NCBI RefSeq assembly: GCF_030419005.1
Contig: NZ_CP106951.1
Location: 1,364,001 to 1,428,000, forward strand
Origin: Eleftheria terrae
GTDB taxonomy: Bacteria; Pseudomonadota; Gammaproteobacteria; Burkholderiales; Burkholderiaceae_C
Direction: 5' to 3'
Length of the DNA stretch: 64,000 nt
Position numbers and translations under genes: made by a program
Shown here: piece by piece, positions 19,735 to 29,037 of the stretch
How the letters are laid out: every line of letters starts with the position of its first letter
Numbering within the stretch: the first letter of the stretch is position 1
The notes under the pieces: generated by a model
What the model saw: the letters and a program-made list of their open reading frames with translations, nothing else
What the model was told of the DNA's origin: nothing
Databases searched by the model: none

Positions 19735-20934
19735 ATGGCATCGCTTTTTGCCGCTGTCGACATGGCTCCGCGCGACCCCATCCTGGGTCTCAACGAACAG
19801 TTCAACGCCGATCCCAACCCGAACAAGGTCAACCTGGGCGTGGGCGTGTACTACGACGACAACGGCAAGCTCCCGCTGCTGAAGTGCGTGCAGGCCGCCG
19901 AGCAGCAGATGCTCGAGGCCCCGAAGGCGCGCGGCTACCTGCCCATCGACGGCATCGCGGCCTACGACAAGGCGGTGCAGGGCCTGGTCTTCGGCGCCGA
20001 CAGCGCCGCCGTGAAGGCAGGCCGCATCGCCACCGTGCAGGGCCTCGGCGGCACCGGCGGGCTGAAGGTGGGCGCCGACTTCCTGAAGAAGGTGAATCCC
20101 GACGCCCGCGTGCTGATCAGCGACCCCAGCTGGGAGAACCACCGCGCGCTGTTCGAGAGCGCCGGCTTCACGGTCGGCACCTACGCCTACTACGATGCGG
20201 CCAAGCGAGGCATCAATTTCGAAGGCCTGCTGGCCGACCTCAAGGCGGCAGCGGCCGGCACCATCGTCGTGCTGCACGCCTGCTGCCACAACCCGACCGG
20301 CTATGACCTGTCGCCCGCCCAATGGGAAGAGGTCATCGAGGTCGTCAAGGCCGGCAGCCTGGTGCCTTTCCTCGACATGGCCTACCAGGGCTTCGGCGAA
20401 GGCATCGCCGAAGACGGCGCCGTGGTCGGCCGCTTCATCGCGTCGGGCCTTGACTTTTTCGTCTCGACCTCCTTCTCCAAGAGTTTCTCGCTCTATGGCG
20501 AGCGGGTGGGCGCCCTCAGCGTGGTGGCGCAGACCAAGGAAGAAGCCGATCGCGTGCTGAGCCAGCTCAAGCGCGTCATCCGCACCAACTACTCGAACCC
20601 GCCGACCCATGGCGCCCAGGTGGTGGCCACGGTGCTGACCACACCGGCCCTGCGCCAGATGTGGGAGCAGGAACTGGCCGAGATGCGTGTGCGGATCAAG
20701 CAGATGCGCGGCGCCCTGGTCGAAAAGCTGAAGTCGGCAAATGTTGCACAGGACATGAGCTTCGTGACGCAGCAAAAGGGAATGTTCAGCTATTCAGGAC
20801 TGAGCAAGGAGCAAATGCAGCGTTTGCGTACGGAATTCGGCGTCTATGGCGTCGATTCTGGTCGCATCTGTGTCGCCGCCTTGAACAGCAAGAACATCGA
20901 CTACGTGGTCGCCTGCATCGCCAAAGTCATTTGA
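19735..20934 (+). CDS. Aspartate/aromatic aminotransferase
   Basis: 399 residues, class I PLP aminotransferase of the AspC/TyrB group. The Schiff-base lysine is Lys249 in SFSKSFSLYGERVG. Conserved NPTG (HNPTGYD) and the C-terminal substrate arginine (SGRICVAALN) are present. It interconverts oxaloacetate, aspartate and possibly aromatic amino and keto acids; sequence reading alone does not separate AspC from TyrB. An A-T-rich stretch and AAGGATAG before the start serve as ribosome site. A strong terminator follows at 20953-20981. Confidence 0.93.
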   Translation: MASLFAAVDMAPRDPILGLNEQFNADPNPNKVNLGVGVYYDDNGKLPLLKCVQAAEQQMLEAPKARGYLPIDGIAAYDKAVQGLVFGADSAAVKAGRIATVQGLGGTGGLKVGADFLKKVNPDARVLISDPSWENHRALFESAGFTVGTYAYYDAAKRGINFEGLLADLKAAAAGTIVVLHACCHNPTGYDLSPAQWEEVIEVVKAGSLVPFLDMAYQGFGEGIAEDGAVVGRFIASGLDFFVSTSFSKSFSLYGERVGALSVVAQTKEEADRVLSQLKRVIRTNYSNPPTHGAQVVATVLTTPALRQMWEQELAEMRVRIKQMRGALVEKLKSANVAQDMSFVTQQKGMFSYSGLSKEQMQRLRTEFGVYGVDSGRICVAALNSKNIDYVVACIAKVI

Positions 20935-20952
20935 TGTTGTCATCTGTGTGAC

Positions 20953-20981
20953 AAAAAATGGGCCGACTGGCCCATTTTTTT
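20953..20981 (+). terminator. Intrinsic terminator after the aminotransferase gene
   Basis: A 12-bp stem AAAAAATGGGCC (20953-20964) pairs with 20969-20980 around loop GACT and runs into a T7 tract. It starts 19 bp after the stop codon. Confidence 0.93.
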
Positions 20982-21178
20982 CGCCTTGGACTCGGTTTCT
21001 GGCTTTGGAATCCGGGCTTATTCCGGGTTTCGGCGAAGGCCTGCCTCTGCAAACATCCGATTACCGAACTTAGAATGGTGCGCCGCAACATCCGTTCGGC
21101 TTGCGCACGCCGCTTGCACCACTCCCTCGGCCACGGGCCGCCGCTGCACGGCGCCTGTACGTAGAGAAAGGGCCTCCG

Positions 21179-22420
21179 ATGCTGTACCAACTGTATGAAA
21201 CCCAACGCGCCTGGCTCAGCCCTTTTGCGGAGTTCGCGAGCGCTTCATCCAAGCTCTACAGCCACCCGCTGTCGCCGCTGACGCACACGCCGGGCGCCGA
21301 CCGGGTCGCCGCCTGCTTCGACCTGATGCACCGCTTGGCGAAGGAATACGAGAAACCGCAGTTCGGCATCACCACGGTTCAGGTCGAAGGCACCGACATC
21401 GCGGTGCAGGAACAGATCGCGGTCAACAAGCCCTTCTGCCAGCTGCGCCGCTTCAAGCGCTTCACTGACGAGGTGGAGCTGCTCACCACGATGAAGTCGC
21501 AACCCTCGGTGCTGGTGGTGGCGCCCCTGTCGGGCCACCACGCCACCCTGCTGCGCGACACGGTCCGCATGCTGCTGCGGGACCACAAGGTCTACATCAC
21601 CGACTGGGTCGATGCCCGCATGGTGCCGCTCGACGCGGGCCCCTTCCATCTCGACGACTATGTCGAGTATGTGCAGGACTTCATCCGCCACATCGGGCCG
21701 GACGTGCACGTCATCTCGGTCTGCCAGCCCACCGTGCCGGTACTGGCGGCTATCTCGCTGATGGCCAGCCGCGGCGAGCCGACGCCGCGCACGATGACCA
21801 TGATGGGTGGGCCCATCGATGCCCGCAAGAGCCCGACCGCGGTCAACAACCTGGCGATGAACAAGAGCTACGAGTGGTTCGAGAACAATGTCATCTACCG
21901 GGTGCCGCCCAACTACCCGGGCGCGGGACGGCGCGTTTACCCGGGCTTCCTTCAGCACACCGGCTTCGTCGCGATGAACCCGGACCGGCACCTCAGCTCG
22001 CACTACGACTACTTCCTGGACCTGGTGCGTGGTGACGATGAAAGCGTCGAGCAACACCGCACCTTCTACGACGAGTACAACGCGGTGCTCGACATGCCCG
22101 CCGAGTACTACCTGGACACCATCAAGACCGTCTTCCAGGACTTCGCACTGGTCAATGGCACCTGGCAGGTGAGGGGCGAGTACGTCCGGCCGCAGGACAT
22201 CAAGACCACCGCGCTGCTGACCGTGGAAGGCGAGCTGGACGACATCTCCGGCGCCGGCCAGACCCGCGTGGCACACGAACTGTGCACCGGCATCCCGAAG
22301 GACGAGCAGCCGCACTACACGGTGGAAGGTGCCGGGCACTACGGCATCTTCTCCGGCCGGCGTTGGCGCGAGAAGGTGTATCCCCGGGTGCGCGATTTCA
22401 TCGCCAAGCACGAGAAGTAA
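21179..22420 (+). CDS. phaZ: Intracellular polyhydroxybutyrate depolymerase
   Basis: 413 residues from ATG 21179. The PhaZ-type catalytic triad is visible: Cys182 in SVCQPTV (a Cys replacing the lipase-box Ser), Asp354/355 in GELDDIS and His387 in EGAGHYG, at nearly the positions known in Cupriavidus PhaZ1. The enzyme mobilises PHB granules in the cytoplasm. Polymer synthesis genes are not in the window. A TAGAAT box at 21071-21076 may be its -10, giving a leader near 95 nt. No terminator separates it from the next gene. Confidence 0.93.
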   Translation: MLYQLYETQRAWLSPFAEFASASSKLYSHPLSPLTHTPGADRVAACFDLMHRLAKEYEKPQFGITTVQVEGTDIAVQEQIAVNKPFCQLRRFKRFTDEVELLTTMKSQPSVLVVAPLSGHHATLLRDTVRMLLRDHKVYITDWVDARMVPLDAGPFHLDDYVEYVQDFIRHIGPDVHVISVCQPTVPVLAAISLMASRGEPTPRTMTMMGGPIDARKSPTAVNNLAMNKSYEWFENNVIYRVPPNYPGAGRRVYPGFLQHTGFVAMNPDRHLSSHYDYFLDLVRGDDESVEQHRTFYDEYNAVLDMPAEYYLDTIKTVFQDFALVNGTWQVRGEYVRPQDIKTTALLTVEGELDDISGAGQTRVAHELCTGIPKDEQPHYTVEGAGHYGIFSGRRWREKVYPRVRDFIAKHEK

Positions 22421-22578
22421 AGCCGCGGCCGCCGGCCCGGTGGCCCGTGGCTACAATGCGCCGCGCCGCGCGGCGTTGCCTGCGATCCCTCGCAAGCCAG
22501 GCGCCGGTGGGCGCGGTGTTGCCGGCATCCGGAGCAACGCCACCCCCCGCCCGCCCTGCCCTGACCGTCCCGGCGTCC

Positions 22579-23259
22579 ATGTCTTCCGAGTCCATGCCTC
22601 ACCCTACCGTCACGGCCGACGCCATCGATGCACTGCTGCCGCAGACGCAATGCACCCGGTGCGGGTATCCGGACTGCCGCAGCTATGCCGAAGCGATCGC
22701 CGAGGGCCGCGCCGGCATCGACCAGTGCCCGCCCGGCGGCGCCGAGGGCATCGCCCGACTGGCTGCGCTCACCGGCCAGCCCGAGCGGCCGCTGAACCCG
22801 GCCCATGGCATCGAGGGCGAGCGCCGGCTGGCGATCATCGACGAAGACTGGTGCATCGGCTGCACGCTGTGCATCAAGGCCTGCCCGGTGGACTGCATCG
22901 TCGGCGCGCCGAAACAGATGCACAGCGTGATCGACGCCTTGTGCACCGGTTGCGAGCTGTGCGTGCCGGTCTGCCCGGTCGATTGCATCTCGCTGGCCTC
23001 GGCCACCCCGGGGCGTACCGGCTGGCAGGCGTGGAGCGAGGAGCAAGCCGGCCAGGCACGCGAGCGCCATGCCTTCCACCGCCTGCGGCTGGTGCGCGAC
23101 AAGCAGGAAAACGACGAGCGACTGGCCGCCAAGGCCGAGCGCAAGCTGGCCAACCTGCCGGCCGAAACCCGCCTGACCGATCCGGCGCAGATCGACCGCA
23201 AGCGGGCCATCATCGAGGCCGCGCTGCAGCGCGCCCGGCAGCAGCGCAGCGGCGGTTGA
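22579..23259 (+). CDS. rsxB: RnfB/RsxB-like electron transport ferredoxin, soluble form
   Basis: 226 residues from ATG 22579. An N-terminal Fe-S domain (CTRCGYPDC, then QCPPGG) is followed by two 4Fe-4S modules, [15 protein letters not shown] and [15 protein letters not shown], and an Arg/Lys-rich helical tail. The first 20 residues carry no hydrophobic anchor, whereas classical RnfB has one, and no rnfACDGE gene is near. A start further upstream would add an Arg/Ala-rich stretch that is still not a membrane helix. TACAAT at 22452-22457 may be a -10 box. nth follows after 27 bp, the same neighbour as in the E. coli rsx operon. Confidence 0.85.
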   Translation: MSSESMPHPTVTADAIDALLPQTQCTRCGYPDCRSYAEAIAEGRAGIDQCPPGGAEGIARLAALTGQPERPLNPAHGIEGERRLAIIDEDWCIGCTLCIKACPVDCIVGAPKQMHSVIDALCTGCELCVPVCPVDCISLASATPGRTGWQAWSEEQAGQARERHAFHRLRLVRDKQENDERLAAKAERKLANLPAETRLTDPAQIDRKRAIIEAALQRARQQRSGG

Positions 23260-23286
23260 ACCCGCGGCTCGCTACACTTGCGCCGC

Positions 23287-23931
23287 ATGCGCGTCTCTGA
23301 CATCGAGCCCTTCTTCGCCACCCTCAAGGCTGCCAATCCGCAGCCCAACACCGAGCTGGAGTACACCAGCGTCTTCGAGCTGCTGACGGCGGTTCTGCTG
23401 TCGGCACAGGCGACCGACGTCGGTGTGAACAAGGCCACCCGCCGGCTGTTCCCGGTGGCCAACACACCGCAGAAGATCCTGGCGCTGGGCCACGACGGGC
23501 TGTGCGAGTACATCAAGACCATCGGCCTCTACCGCAGCAAGGCCAAGCACCTGCTGGAGACCTGCCGCATCCTGGTGGAGCAGCACGGCGGCGTGGTGCC
23601 ACGCACTCGCGAAGCGCTCGAGGCCTTGCCGGGCGTGGGCCGCAAGACCGCCAATGTGGTGCTCAATGTCGCCTTCGGCGAGCCGACGATGGCGGTCGAC
23701 ACGCACATCTTCCGCGTCAGCAACCGCACCGGACTGGCGCCGGGGAAGAACCCGCTGCAAGTCGAGCTGGCCTTGCTGCGCCGCGTGCCACCCGCCTACC
23801 TGGTGGACGCCCACCACTGGCTCATCCTGCACGGCCGCTATGTCTGCGTGGCGCGCAAGCCGCTGTGCTACAAGTGCGCCGTTGCCCAGTACTGCGATTT
23901 CACCCCGAAGACACCGCCACCGTCAGGCTGA
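23287..23931 (+). CDS. nth: Endonuclease III (DNA glycosylase/AP lyase)
   Basis: 214 residues from ATG 23287. With this start Lys120 (LPGVGRKTANVV, the helix-hairpin-helix) and Asp138 (VDTHIFR) fall at the exact positions of E. coli Nth, and so do the 4Fe-4S ligands Cys187, Cys194, Cys197 and Cys203. A TTG nine bases earlier is in frame but less likely. It removes oxidised pyrimidines. A TACACT box ends 8 nt before the ATG with no ribosome site between, so a leaderless transcript is possible. Its 3' end overlaps that of the convergent cobC-like gene by 32 bp. Confidence 0.96.
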   Translation: MRVSDIEPFFATLKAANPQPNTELEYTSVFELLTAVLLSAQATDVGVNKATRRLFPVANTPQKILALGHDGLCEYIKTIGLYRSKAKHLLETCRILVEQHGGVVPRTREALEALPGVGRKTANVVLNVAFGEPTMAVDTHIFRVSNRTGLAPGKNPLQVELALLRRVPPAYLVDAHHWLILHGRYVCVARKPLCYKCAVAQYCDFTPKTPPPSG

Positions 23932-24463
23932 AGCGCCGCAGCGCGCCATAGCGGGGCGCTGCCGGCCAGTCACCGGGCGAGTGCGGCAGGCCGCGGCCGG
24001 CAGCCAGCAGCGCCACGGCGTTCATCCAGCCGCCGTGGCCCACCACCAGCCGCACCGCGGCCGGCTCCTGCTCGCGCAGGAAGGACAGACAACGGTCGAA
24101 CAGCTGGACCAGCGCCTCGCCACCACCCGGCGCCAGGGCAGCGAAATCGTCGCACCAGGCCTGCACCGGTCCGGCGCCAATATCCTGCCAATGCCGGCCG
24201 TCCCACTCGCCGAAGTCGAGTTCCGCCAGCCGTGCGTCGCACTCATGGCGCCAGCCCCAGCGCGCCAGCCAGCGGCCCACCGCCGCGCCCCGCTGCAGCG
24301 GCGAGGTCCACACCTCGCGCGGCCAGCCTTCGCGGCGCGCCGCGCGGCGAATGCGGTGGGCCAGCCGCTTCGCCTTGCGCGGGTCTACCGGCAGGTCGGT
24401 TCGGCCGATGCAGCGGCCCTGCGCACCGCGGGGCTTCGGGTGGCGCCAGATCAGGCAGTGCAT
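23900..24463 (-). CDS. cobC: Histidine phosphatase, CobC-like (alpha-ribazole phosphatase)
   Basis: 187 residues from ATG 24463. The phosphohistidine motif is LIWRHPKP (His8, with Pro where most members have Gly), Arg and His partners lie in TSPLQRGAAVGRWL and VVGHGGW. It is expected to remove the 5' phosphate from alpha-ribazole phosphate or adenosylcobalamin phosphate. The start lies 13 bp inside cobS, so it is the last gene of cobU-T-S-C. The frame is open further upstream to 24853, but that part is the cobS shadow. Confidence 0.85.
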   Translation of the reverse strand: MHCLIWRHPKPRGAQGRCIGRTDLPVDPRKAKRLAHRIRRAARREGWPREVWTSPLQRGAAVGRWLARWGWRHECDARLAELDFGEWDGRHWQDIGAGPVQAWCDDFAALAPGGGEALVQLFDRCLSFLREQEPAAVRLVVGHGGWMNAVALLAAGRGLPHSPGDWPAAPRYGALRRFSLTVAVSSG

Positions 24464-25248
24464 CGCCACGCCCCGAGCACCGCCAGGTAGGCGGCCAGCT
24501 CGCTCAGTTGCTGGGAAGCGCCCAGGCAGTCGCCGGTGTAGCCGCCCAGCCGCCGGCGGAACCAGCGCCGGCAGTACAGGCCGGCTGCCGCCATGGCCAA
24601 CAGTGCTGCCGCCACGGCCGGCAGCGAGAGCCAGGCCAGGCAGGCAGCGCCAGCGCATGCCGCCCACCCGAGCGCCACCGCCCAGCCCGGGTTCGACAGA
24701 TGGCGCGACAAGGGCTTGGCCTTGGCCTGCTCCAGGTCGCCGGCATAGGGCAGCCAGCGGATCAGGCTCACCGCCACGGTGCGTGAGCCGGTGTGGGCCA
24801 GCAGCAAGGCCGGCGCGGCGAGCGCAGGTGGCATGCTGGCCAGCGCTGCCCACTTCAGGCCGAGCATCACGAACAGGCCCATGGCCCCATAGGCGCCGAT
24901 GCGCGAATCCTTCATGATCTCCAGCGCGCGCTGGCGGCTGCTGGCGCCGCCCAGGCCGTCACAGGTGTCGGCCCAGCCGTCCTCGTGAAAGCCGCCGGTC
25001 AGCAGCAGGCTGGCGGCGATGCACAGGCCGGTGGCGGCCGGCATGCCCAGCACAGTGGCTGCCGCCAGCAGCACCGAGGCAGCCACCGCCCCCACCGCGG
25101 CGCCCACCAGCGGGAAGTGCCGCGCGCTGGCCTGCAGCCATGCATCCTGATAGCCCACCCAGCGCGTCAACCAGTCCGGCAGCGGCAACCGGGTCAGGAA
25201 CTGGCAGCCGATCAGCGCCAGGCGCACCTCGTGGGCGAGCCACCTCAT
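24451..25248 (-). CDS. cobS: Adenosylcobinamide-GDP ribazoletransferase (cobalamin synthase)
   Basis: 265 residues, polytopic. [16 protein letters not shown] carries the acidic metal-binding motif, followed by [10 protein letters not shown]. Several hydrophobic helices (about residues 50-80, 105-130, 185-215) place it in the inner membrane. It joins adenosylcobinamide-GDP with alpha-ribazole. Its ATG overlaps the cobT stop (ATGA at 25245-25248), so the two are translationally coupled. Confidence 0.95.
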   Translation of the reverse strand: MRWLAHEVRLALIGCQFLTRLPLPDWLTRWVGYQDAWLQASARHFPLVGAAVGAVAASVLLAAATVLGMPAATGLCIAASLLLTGGFHEDGWADTCDGLGGASSRQRALEIMKDSRIGAYGAMGLFVMLGLKWAALASMPPALAAPALLLAHTGSRTVAVSLIRWLPYAGDLEQAKAKPLSRHLSNPGWAVALGWAACAGAACLAWLSLPAVAAALLAMAAAGLYCRRWFRRRLGGYTGDCLGASQQLSELAAYLAVLGAWRCTA

Positions 25249-26300
25249 GTGCCAGGCATGCCGTCGGACACCCCGGCCGACTCGAAGCTGGCCATCTCGT
25301 CGAGCAGGCGCAGGCTGGAATCGATCAACGGCCAGGCCACCGCGGCGCCCGAACCTTCGCCGAGCCGCATGCCAAGGTCCAGCAGCGGCTCGGCGCCCAG
25401 GTGCTGCAGCAGCGCCCGGTGCCCCTGCTCGCCGGAGCAGTGCGCAAACACGCAGTAGTCGAGCAGCGCCGGTGCAAGTGCCCGCGCCACCAGCACCGCT
25501 GCGCTGGCGATGAAGCCGTCCACCACGATGACACGACGCTCATGGGCGGCCTCCAGCATGGCGCCGACCATCATCGCGACCTCGAAGCCACCCAGTGCCG
25601 CCAGCGCAGCCAGCGGTTCGCGCGCCTCATGGTTCACCTCGAGTGCCTGGGCCAGCACTCGCTGCTTGCGCTGCAGCGCCGCGTCGTTCAGGCCGGTGCC
25701 CCGGCCGACGCACGCTTCGATGGGCAGGCCACACAGGCGTGCCATCAACAAGGAGGCGCACGAGGTGTTGCCGATGCCCATCTCCCCCAGCAGCACCACA
25801 TTGCCGGGCCGCTCGCGCAGCACCTGCGCACCGGCGGCCAGGGCCGCCTGGCACTGGGCCGCTGTCATCGCCGGGCCCCGGCTCGCGTCCTGGGTGCCAG
25901 CAGCGATCTTGCGCAGCTGCAGGCCCGGCCGCGGCTGGAAGTCGTGCCGGACGCCCGCATCCACCACCGTCAGCGCCATACCGTGCTGGCGTGCCAGCAC
26001 GCTCACCGCGGCCCCGCCCGCCAGGAAGTTCTCCACCATCTGCCAGGTGACGTCGCTAGGGTAGGCCGAGACGCCCTGCGCAGCCAGACCATGGTCGCCG
26101 GCAAACACGATCAGCTGCGGCTGCTCCAGCTGCGGTGTGTCACTGGCCAGCGCCAAGCCCAGCTGGAGCGCCAGGCGCTCCAGCCGCCCGAGCGCGCCAA
26201 GCGGCTTGGTCTTGCGATCGATACGTTGTTGCAGGCGCGCGGCGAGGGCGGCATTGGCGGCAGGCGCCACCGAGGGTGCGAGATAATCGAAGTGATTCAT
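25245..26300 (-). CDS. cobT: Nicotinate-nucleotide-dimethylbenzimidazole phosphoribosyltransferase
   Basis: 351 residues from ATG 26300, the typical size. Recognisable family segments are [10 protein letters not shown] near the start, [14 protein letters not shown] in the middle and the C-terminal [19 protein letters not shown] with the catalytic Glu. It makes alpha-ribazole phosphate, the lower-ligand precursor. It is 19 bp after cobU and overlaps cobS by 4 bp. Confidence 0.96.
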   Translation of the reverse strand: MNHFDYLAPSVAPAANAALAARLQQRIDRKTKPLGALGRLERLALQLGLALASDTPQLEQPQLIVFAGDHGLAAQGVSAYPSDVTWQMVENFLAGGAAVSVLARQHGMALTVVDAGVRHDFQPRPGLQLRKIAAGTQDASRGPAMTAAQCQAALAAGAQVLRERPGNVVLLGEMGIGNTSCASLLMARLCGLPIEACVGRGTGLNDAALQRKQRVLAQALEVNHEAREPLAALAALGGFEVAMMVGAMLEAAHERRVIVVDGFIASAAVLVARALAPALLDYCVFAHCSGEQGHRALLQHLGAEPLLDLGMRLGEGSGAAVAWPLIDSSLRLLDEMASFESAGVSDGMPGT

Positions 26301-26319
26301 GTGTGAAGGGATTCTTGCC

Positions 26320-26880
26320 TCACGCGGCTGCCGCCGGCTTGACCTGCATCGGAATGCCCGCGACGGTGAGCGTGACTCGCGCGGCGATCTCGGCCACCTG
26401 CTGGTGCAGACGCCCGAGCGCATCCACCGCGGCCCGCGCCTCGCGGCTCAGCGGCATCACGCCCCAGCCGATCTCGTTGGACACCAGCAGCACCGTGCCC
26501 GGCACCTGCTGCAAGGCCAGCAGCAGCGCCTCGACGGCCGGCTGCGCCGGCTCGGGCGCCACACCGGGCGGTGGACAGAGCAGTTGCGACAGCCACAGCG
26601 TCAGGCAGTCGACCAGCACGCAGCGCCCCGGCGTCGCGTGCTCGCGCAGTGCTGCGGCCAGGGCCGCGCCGCCGGGCGGCAGTTCAATGCTCTGCCAGCT
26701 TGCAGGACGACCGGCCCGATGGCGGGCGATGCGCTCGCGCATCTCGTCGTCGCCAGGCCATGCGGTGGCAATGTAGACCACCTCGGCACCCTGCTGCTCG
26801 CAGTGCGCGGCGAGCCGTTCTGCATGCCGGCTTTTGCCGGAGCGGGCGGCACCCAGGATCAGGTGTACGGACGATGACAA
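26320..26880 (-). CDS. cobU: Adenosylcobinamide kinase / guanylyltransferase
   Basis: 186 residues if translation starts at TTG 26880, which has GAGGGAGG about 8 nt upstream; no ATG fits, and the upstream ATG at 26982 would overlap the divergent zapB-like gene. P-loop GAARSGKS is at residues 10-17, followed by RHAERLAA. The C-terminal [15 protein letters not shown] is typical. It phosphorylates adenosylcobinamide and transfers GMP. It heads the cobU-T-S-C set. I saw no cobalamin riboswitch in the 95 bp before it. Confidence 0.9.
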   Translation of the reverse strand: MSSSVHLILGAARSGKSRHAERLAAHCEQQGAEVVYIATAWPGDDEMRERIARHRAGRPASWQSIELPPGGAALAAALREHATPGRCVLVDCLTLWLSQLLCPPPGVAPEPAQPAVEALLLALQQVPGTVLLVSNEIGWGVMPLSREARAAVDALGRLHQQVAEIAARVTLTVAGIPMQVKPAAAA

Positions 26881-26975
26881 CAGCCAGCCTCCCTCTTGGA
26901 TACCCCCTGTTGGCGGGGACAGCGCGGGATTGTAAGAGCCCGTTCTACAATGGCCGAGGAGGATGTCTCGCCGAT

Positions 26976-27200
26976 ATGTCACAGACCGATGAACTCGCGG
27001 ACCGCGTGGAGCGCCTGCTGGTGCGCTACGAGGAACTCAAGCGCACCAATGCCCTGCTGGAGCAGCAACTGGCCGGCGTGACCGCGGAGCGCGACAGCCT
27101 GCGCTCACGCCTGAGTGCCGCGCGCAGCCGCATCGACGCCTTGCTCGAACGCCTGCCTGAAGCCATCGCGCCGCAAGCCGGCGGCGAGAAAGAGGTCTGA
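26976..27200 (+). CDS. Small coiled-coil protein, ZapB-like
   Basis: 74 residues, almost wholly one predicted coiled coil with Leu heptads (LADRVERLLVRYEELKRTNA onward, about residues 5-60). The stop and the zapA start share a base (TGATG at 27198-27202), so the pair is coupled. In proteobacteria a short coiled-coil gene in this position is usually annotated as a cell-division ZapB-related protein, which would stabilise the Z-ring with ZapA. The function is inferred from context. TACAAT at 26946-26951 is a possible -10. Confidence 0.8.
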   Translation: MSQTDELADRVERLLVRYEELKRTNALLEQQLAGVTAERDSLRSRLSAARSRIDALLERLPEAIAPQAGGEKEV

Positions 27201-27526
27201 TGAAGCAGATCGAAGTGACCATCATGGGGCAGAGCTACATCCTCGGTTGCACCGAAGGTGGCGAGGCGGCCTTGCTGGAGGCGGTGAACCATGTCGACCG
27301 CGAGATGTGTGCGATACGCGATGCGGGCAAGGTGAAGGCGCGCGAGCGCATCGCGGTGCTGGCTGCGCTGAATGTGGCTTTCGAACTTGCACAGCGGCCA
27401 CCGGCTTCGGCACCTTCGGTGGCGCCTGGCCAGGTGCCGGCGCCCGCGGTATCGCCAAGCACAGATGCGGCCGCCCTGGTCCGTCGCATCGACGAGGCCC
27501 TAGGACAAGACGGGCAACTCATCTGA
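27200..27526 (+). CDS. zapA: Cell division protein ZapA
   Basis: 108 residues. MKQIEVTIMGQSYILGC is the ZapA/DUF710 N-terminal signature and is followed by the helix with LEAVNHVDREM and VAALNVAFEL. A Pro/Ala-rich linker occupies about residues 73-92. It binds FtsZ and cross-links protofilaments. The conserved gene order zapA then 6S RNA is preserved here. Confidence 0.92.
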   Translation: MKQIEVTIMGQSYILGCTEGGEAALLEAVNHVDREMCAIRDAGKVKARERIAVLAALNVAFELAQRPPASAPSVAPGQVPAPAVSPSTDAAALVRRIDEALGQDGQLI

Positions 27527-27541
27527 GCCCGCCATCCGGCG

Positions 27542-27547
27542 TAGAAT
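27542..27547 (+). promoter_or_regulatory. Probable -10 box of the 6S RNA promoter
   Basis: TAGAAT ends 6 nt before the G at 27554, which is where the closing helix of 6S RNA begins. No convincing -35 hexamer is seen 16-18 bp upstream, so the assignment rests on the -10 match and position. Confidence 0.5.
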
Positions 27548-27553
27548 CAATCC

Positions 27554-27730
27554 GTCCGTCGCGTTCGCGGGAGTTTTATATTTCCTTGAACCGATGCTCT
27601 TTGAGCAAGGGCTTGGAACATCGTCCTGCTGGTGTGATCGTCTCGCGTCAGATGAACCCGAAGCTTGACTGACCTCGCCCACCTGAATCCCCTGGGTTCA
27701 GGAATGCGGCTCTCGGCTCGTGGCGGACAC
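27554..27730 (+). ncRNA. ssrS: 6S RNA
   Basis: The gene lies right after zapA, the standard site. Central and apical parts carry the betaproteobacterial 6S pattern, including TTGGAACATCGTCCTGCTGG and the 3' central-bubble hairpin CCTGAATCC/GGGTTCAGG. I set the ends from the closing stem: GTCCGTCGCG (27554-27563) pairs with CGTGGCGGAC (27719-27728) over 10 bp with two G-U pairs, and CGGGAG (27568-27573) pairs with CTCTCG just inside. 6S RNA mimics an open promoter and binds sigma-70 RNA polymerase in stationary phase. The ends are uncertain by a few bases. Confidence 0.88.
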
Positions 27731-27745
27731 CTTCCGATTTCTCGC

Positions 27746-28224
<479 letters not shown>

Positions 28225-28228
<4 letters not shown>

Positions 28229-29037
28229 ACATCGAATGGTGGTTCGTCACCGAGCTGCTCGCCCTCGGCGCCTGCACCGGTTTCCTGGCCGGCCTGCTCG
28301 GCATCGGTGGCGGCATGCTGCTGGTGCCCTTCCTGACCCTGATCCTCACGCACCGCGGTGTCTCGGCTGATCTGTCGGTGAAGATGGCCATCGCCACTTC
28401 GATGGCCACCATCCTCTTCACCTCCATCTCCAGCGTGCGCGCGCACCACAAGCGCGGCGCGGTGCGCTGGGGCCTGGTGGGCGGGTTGGCACCTGGCATC
28501 GTGCTGGGTGGCCTGCTCGGTGGGGCAGGCGTGTTCGCGCTGCTCAAGGGGCAGTCGCTGGCCCTCATCTTCGCGGTCTTCGTCGGCTTTTCGGCCACCC
28601 AGATGCTGCTCGACAAGAAGCCCGCGCCCAGCCGGCAGATGCCGGGGCTGGCCGGCCGCACCGCCGCGGGCGGCGGGATCGGCTTCATCTCGGGCCTGGT
28701 CGGCGCCGGGGGCGGCTTTATCTCGGTGCCATTCATGACCTGGTGCAATGTGCCCATCCACAACGCGGTGGCCACCAGCGCAGCCCTCGGCTTCCCGATC
28801 GCGCTCGCCAATACGCTGGGCTACCTGATTGGCGGACGCGAGTTGGCCCCGCCGCTGCCCGGCGCCTTCGGCTACCTCTACCTGCCGGCCCTGGTGGTGA
28901 TCGCTTCGGCCAGCGTGCTGGCCGCCCCGCTGGGGGCACGTGCAGCACACGCGATGAACGTGCGCCAGCTCAAGCGTGCCTTTGCCTGCACGCTCTACCT
29001 GCTCGCCGCCTACATGCTCTACAAGGCGCTGGCCTGA
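28225..29037 (+). CDS. TauE/SafE family sulfite/sulfonate exporter-like protein
   Basis: 270 residues from TTG 28225, which overlaps the EVE stop (TTGA) and has GGAGA upstream; no better start exists in frame. The two-repeat TauE pattern is clear: GFLAGLLGIGGGMLLVPFL near residue 15 and GFISGLVGAGGGFISVPFM near residue 155, each with glycine-rich re-entrant turns. About eight membrane helices are expected. The substrate is not given by the sequence. Its 3' end overlaps the convergent GGDEF gene by 19 bp. Confidence 0.9.

Noticed and set aside
26881..26975. Cobalamin riboswitch before cobU
   Set aside because: The 95-bp gap is too short and I found no B12-box sequence.
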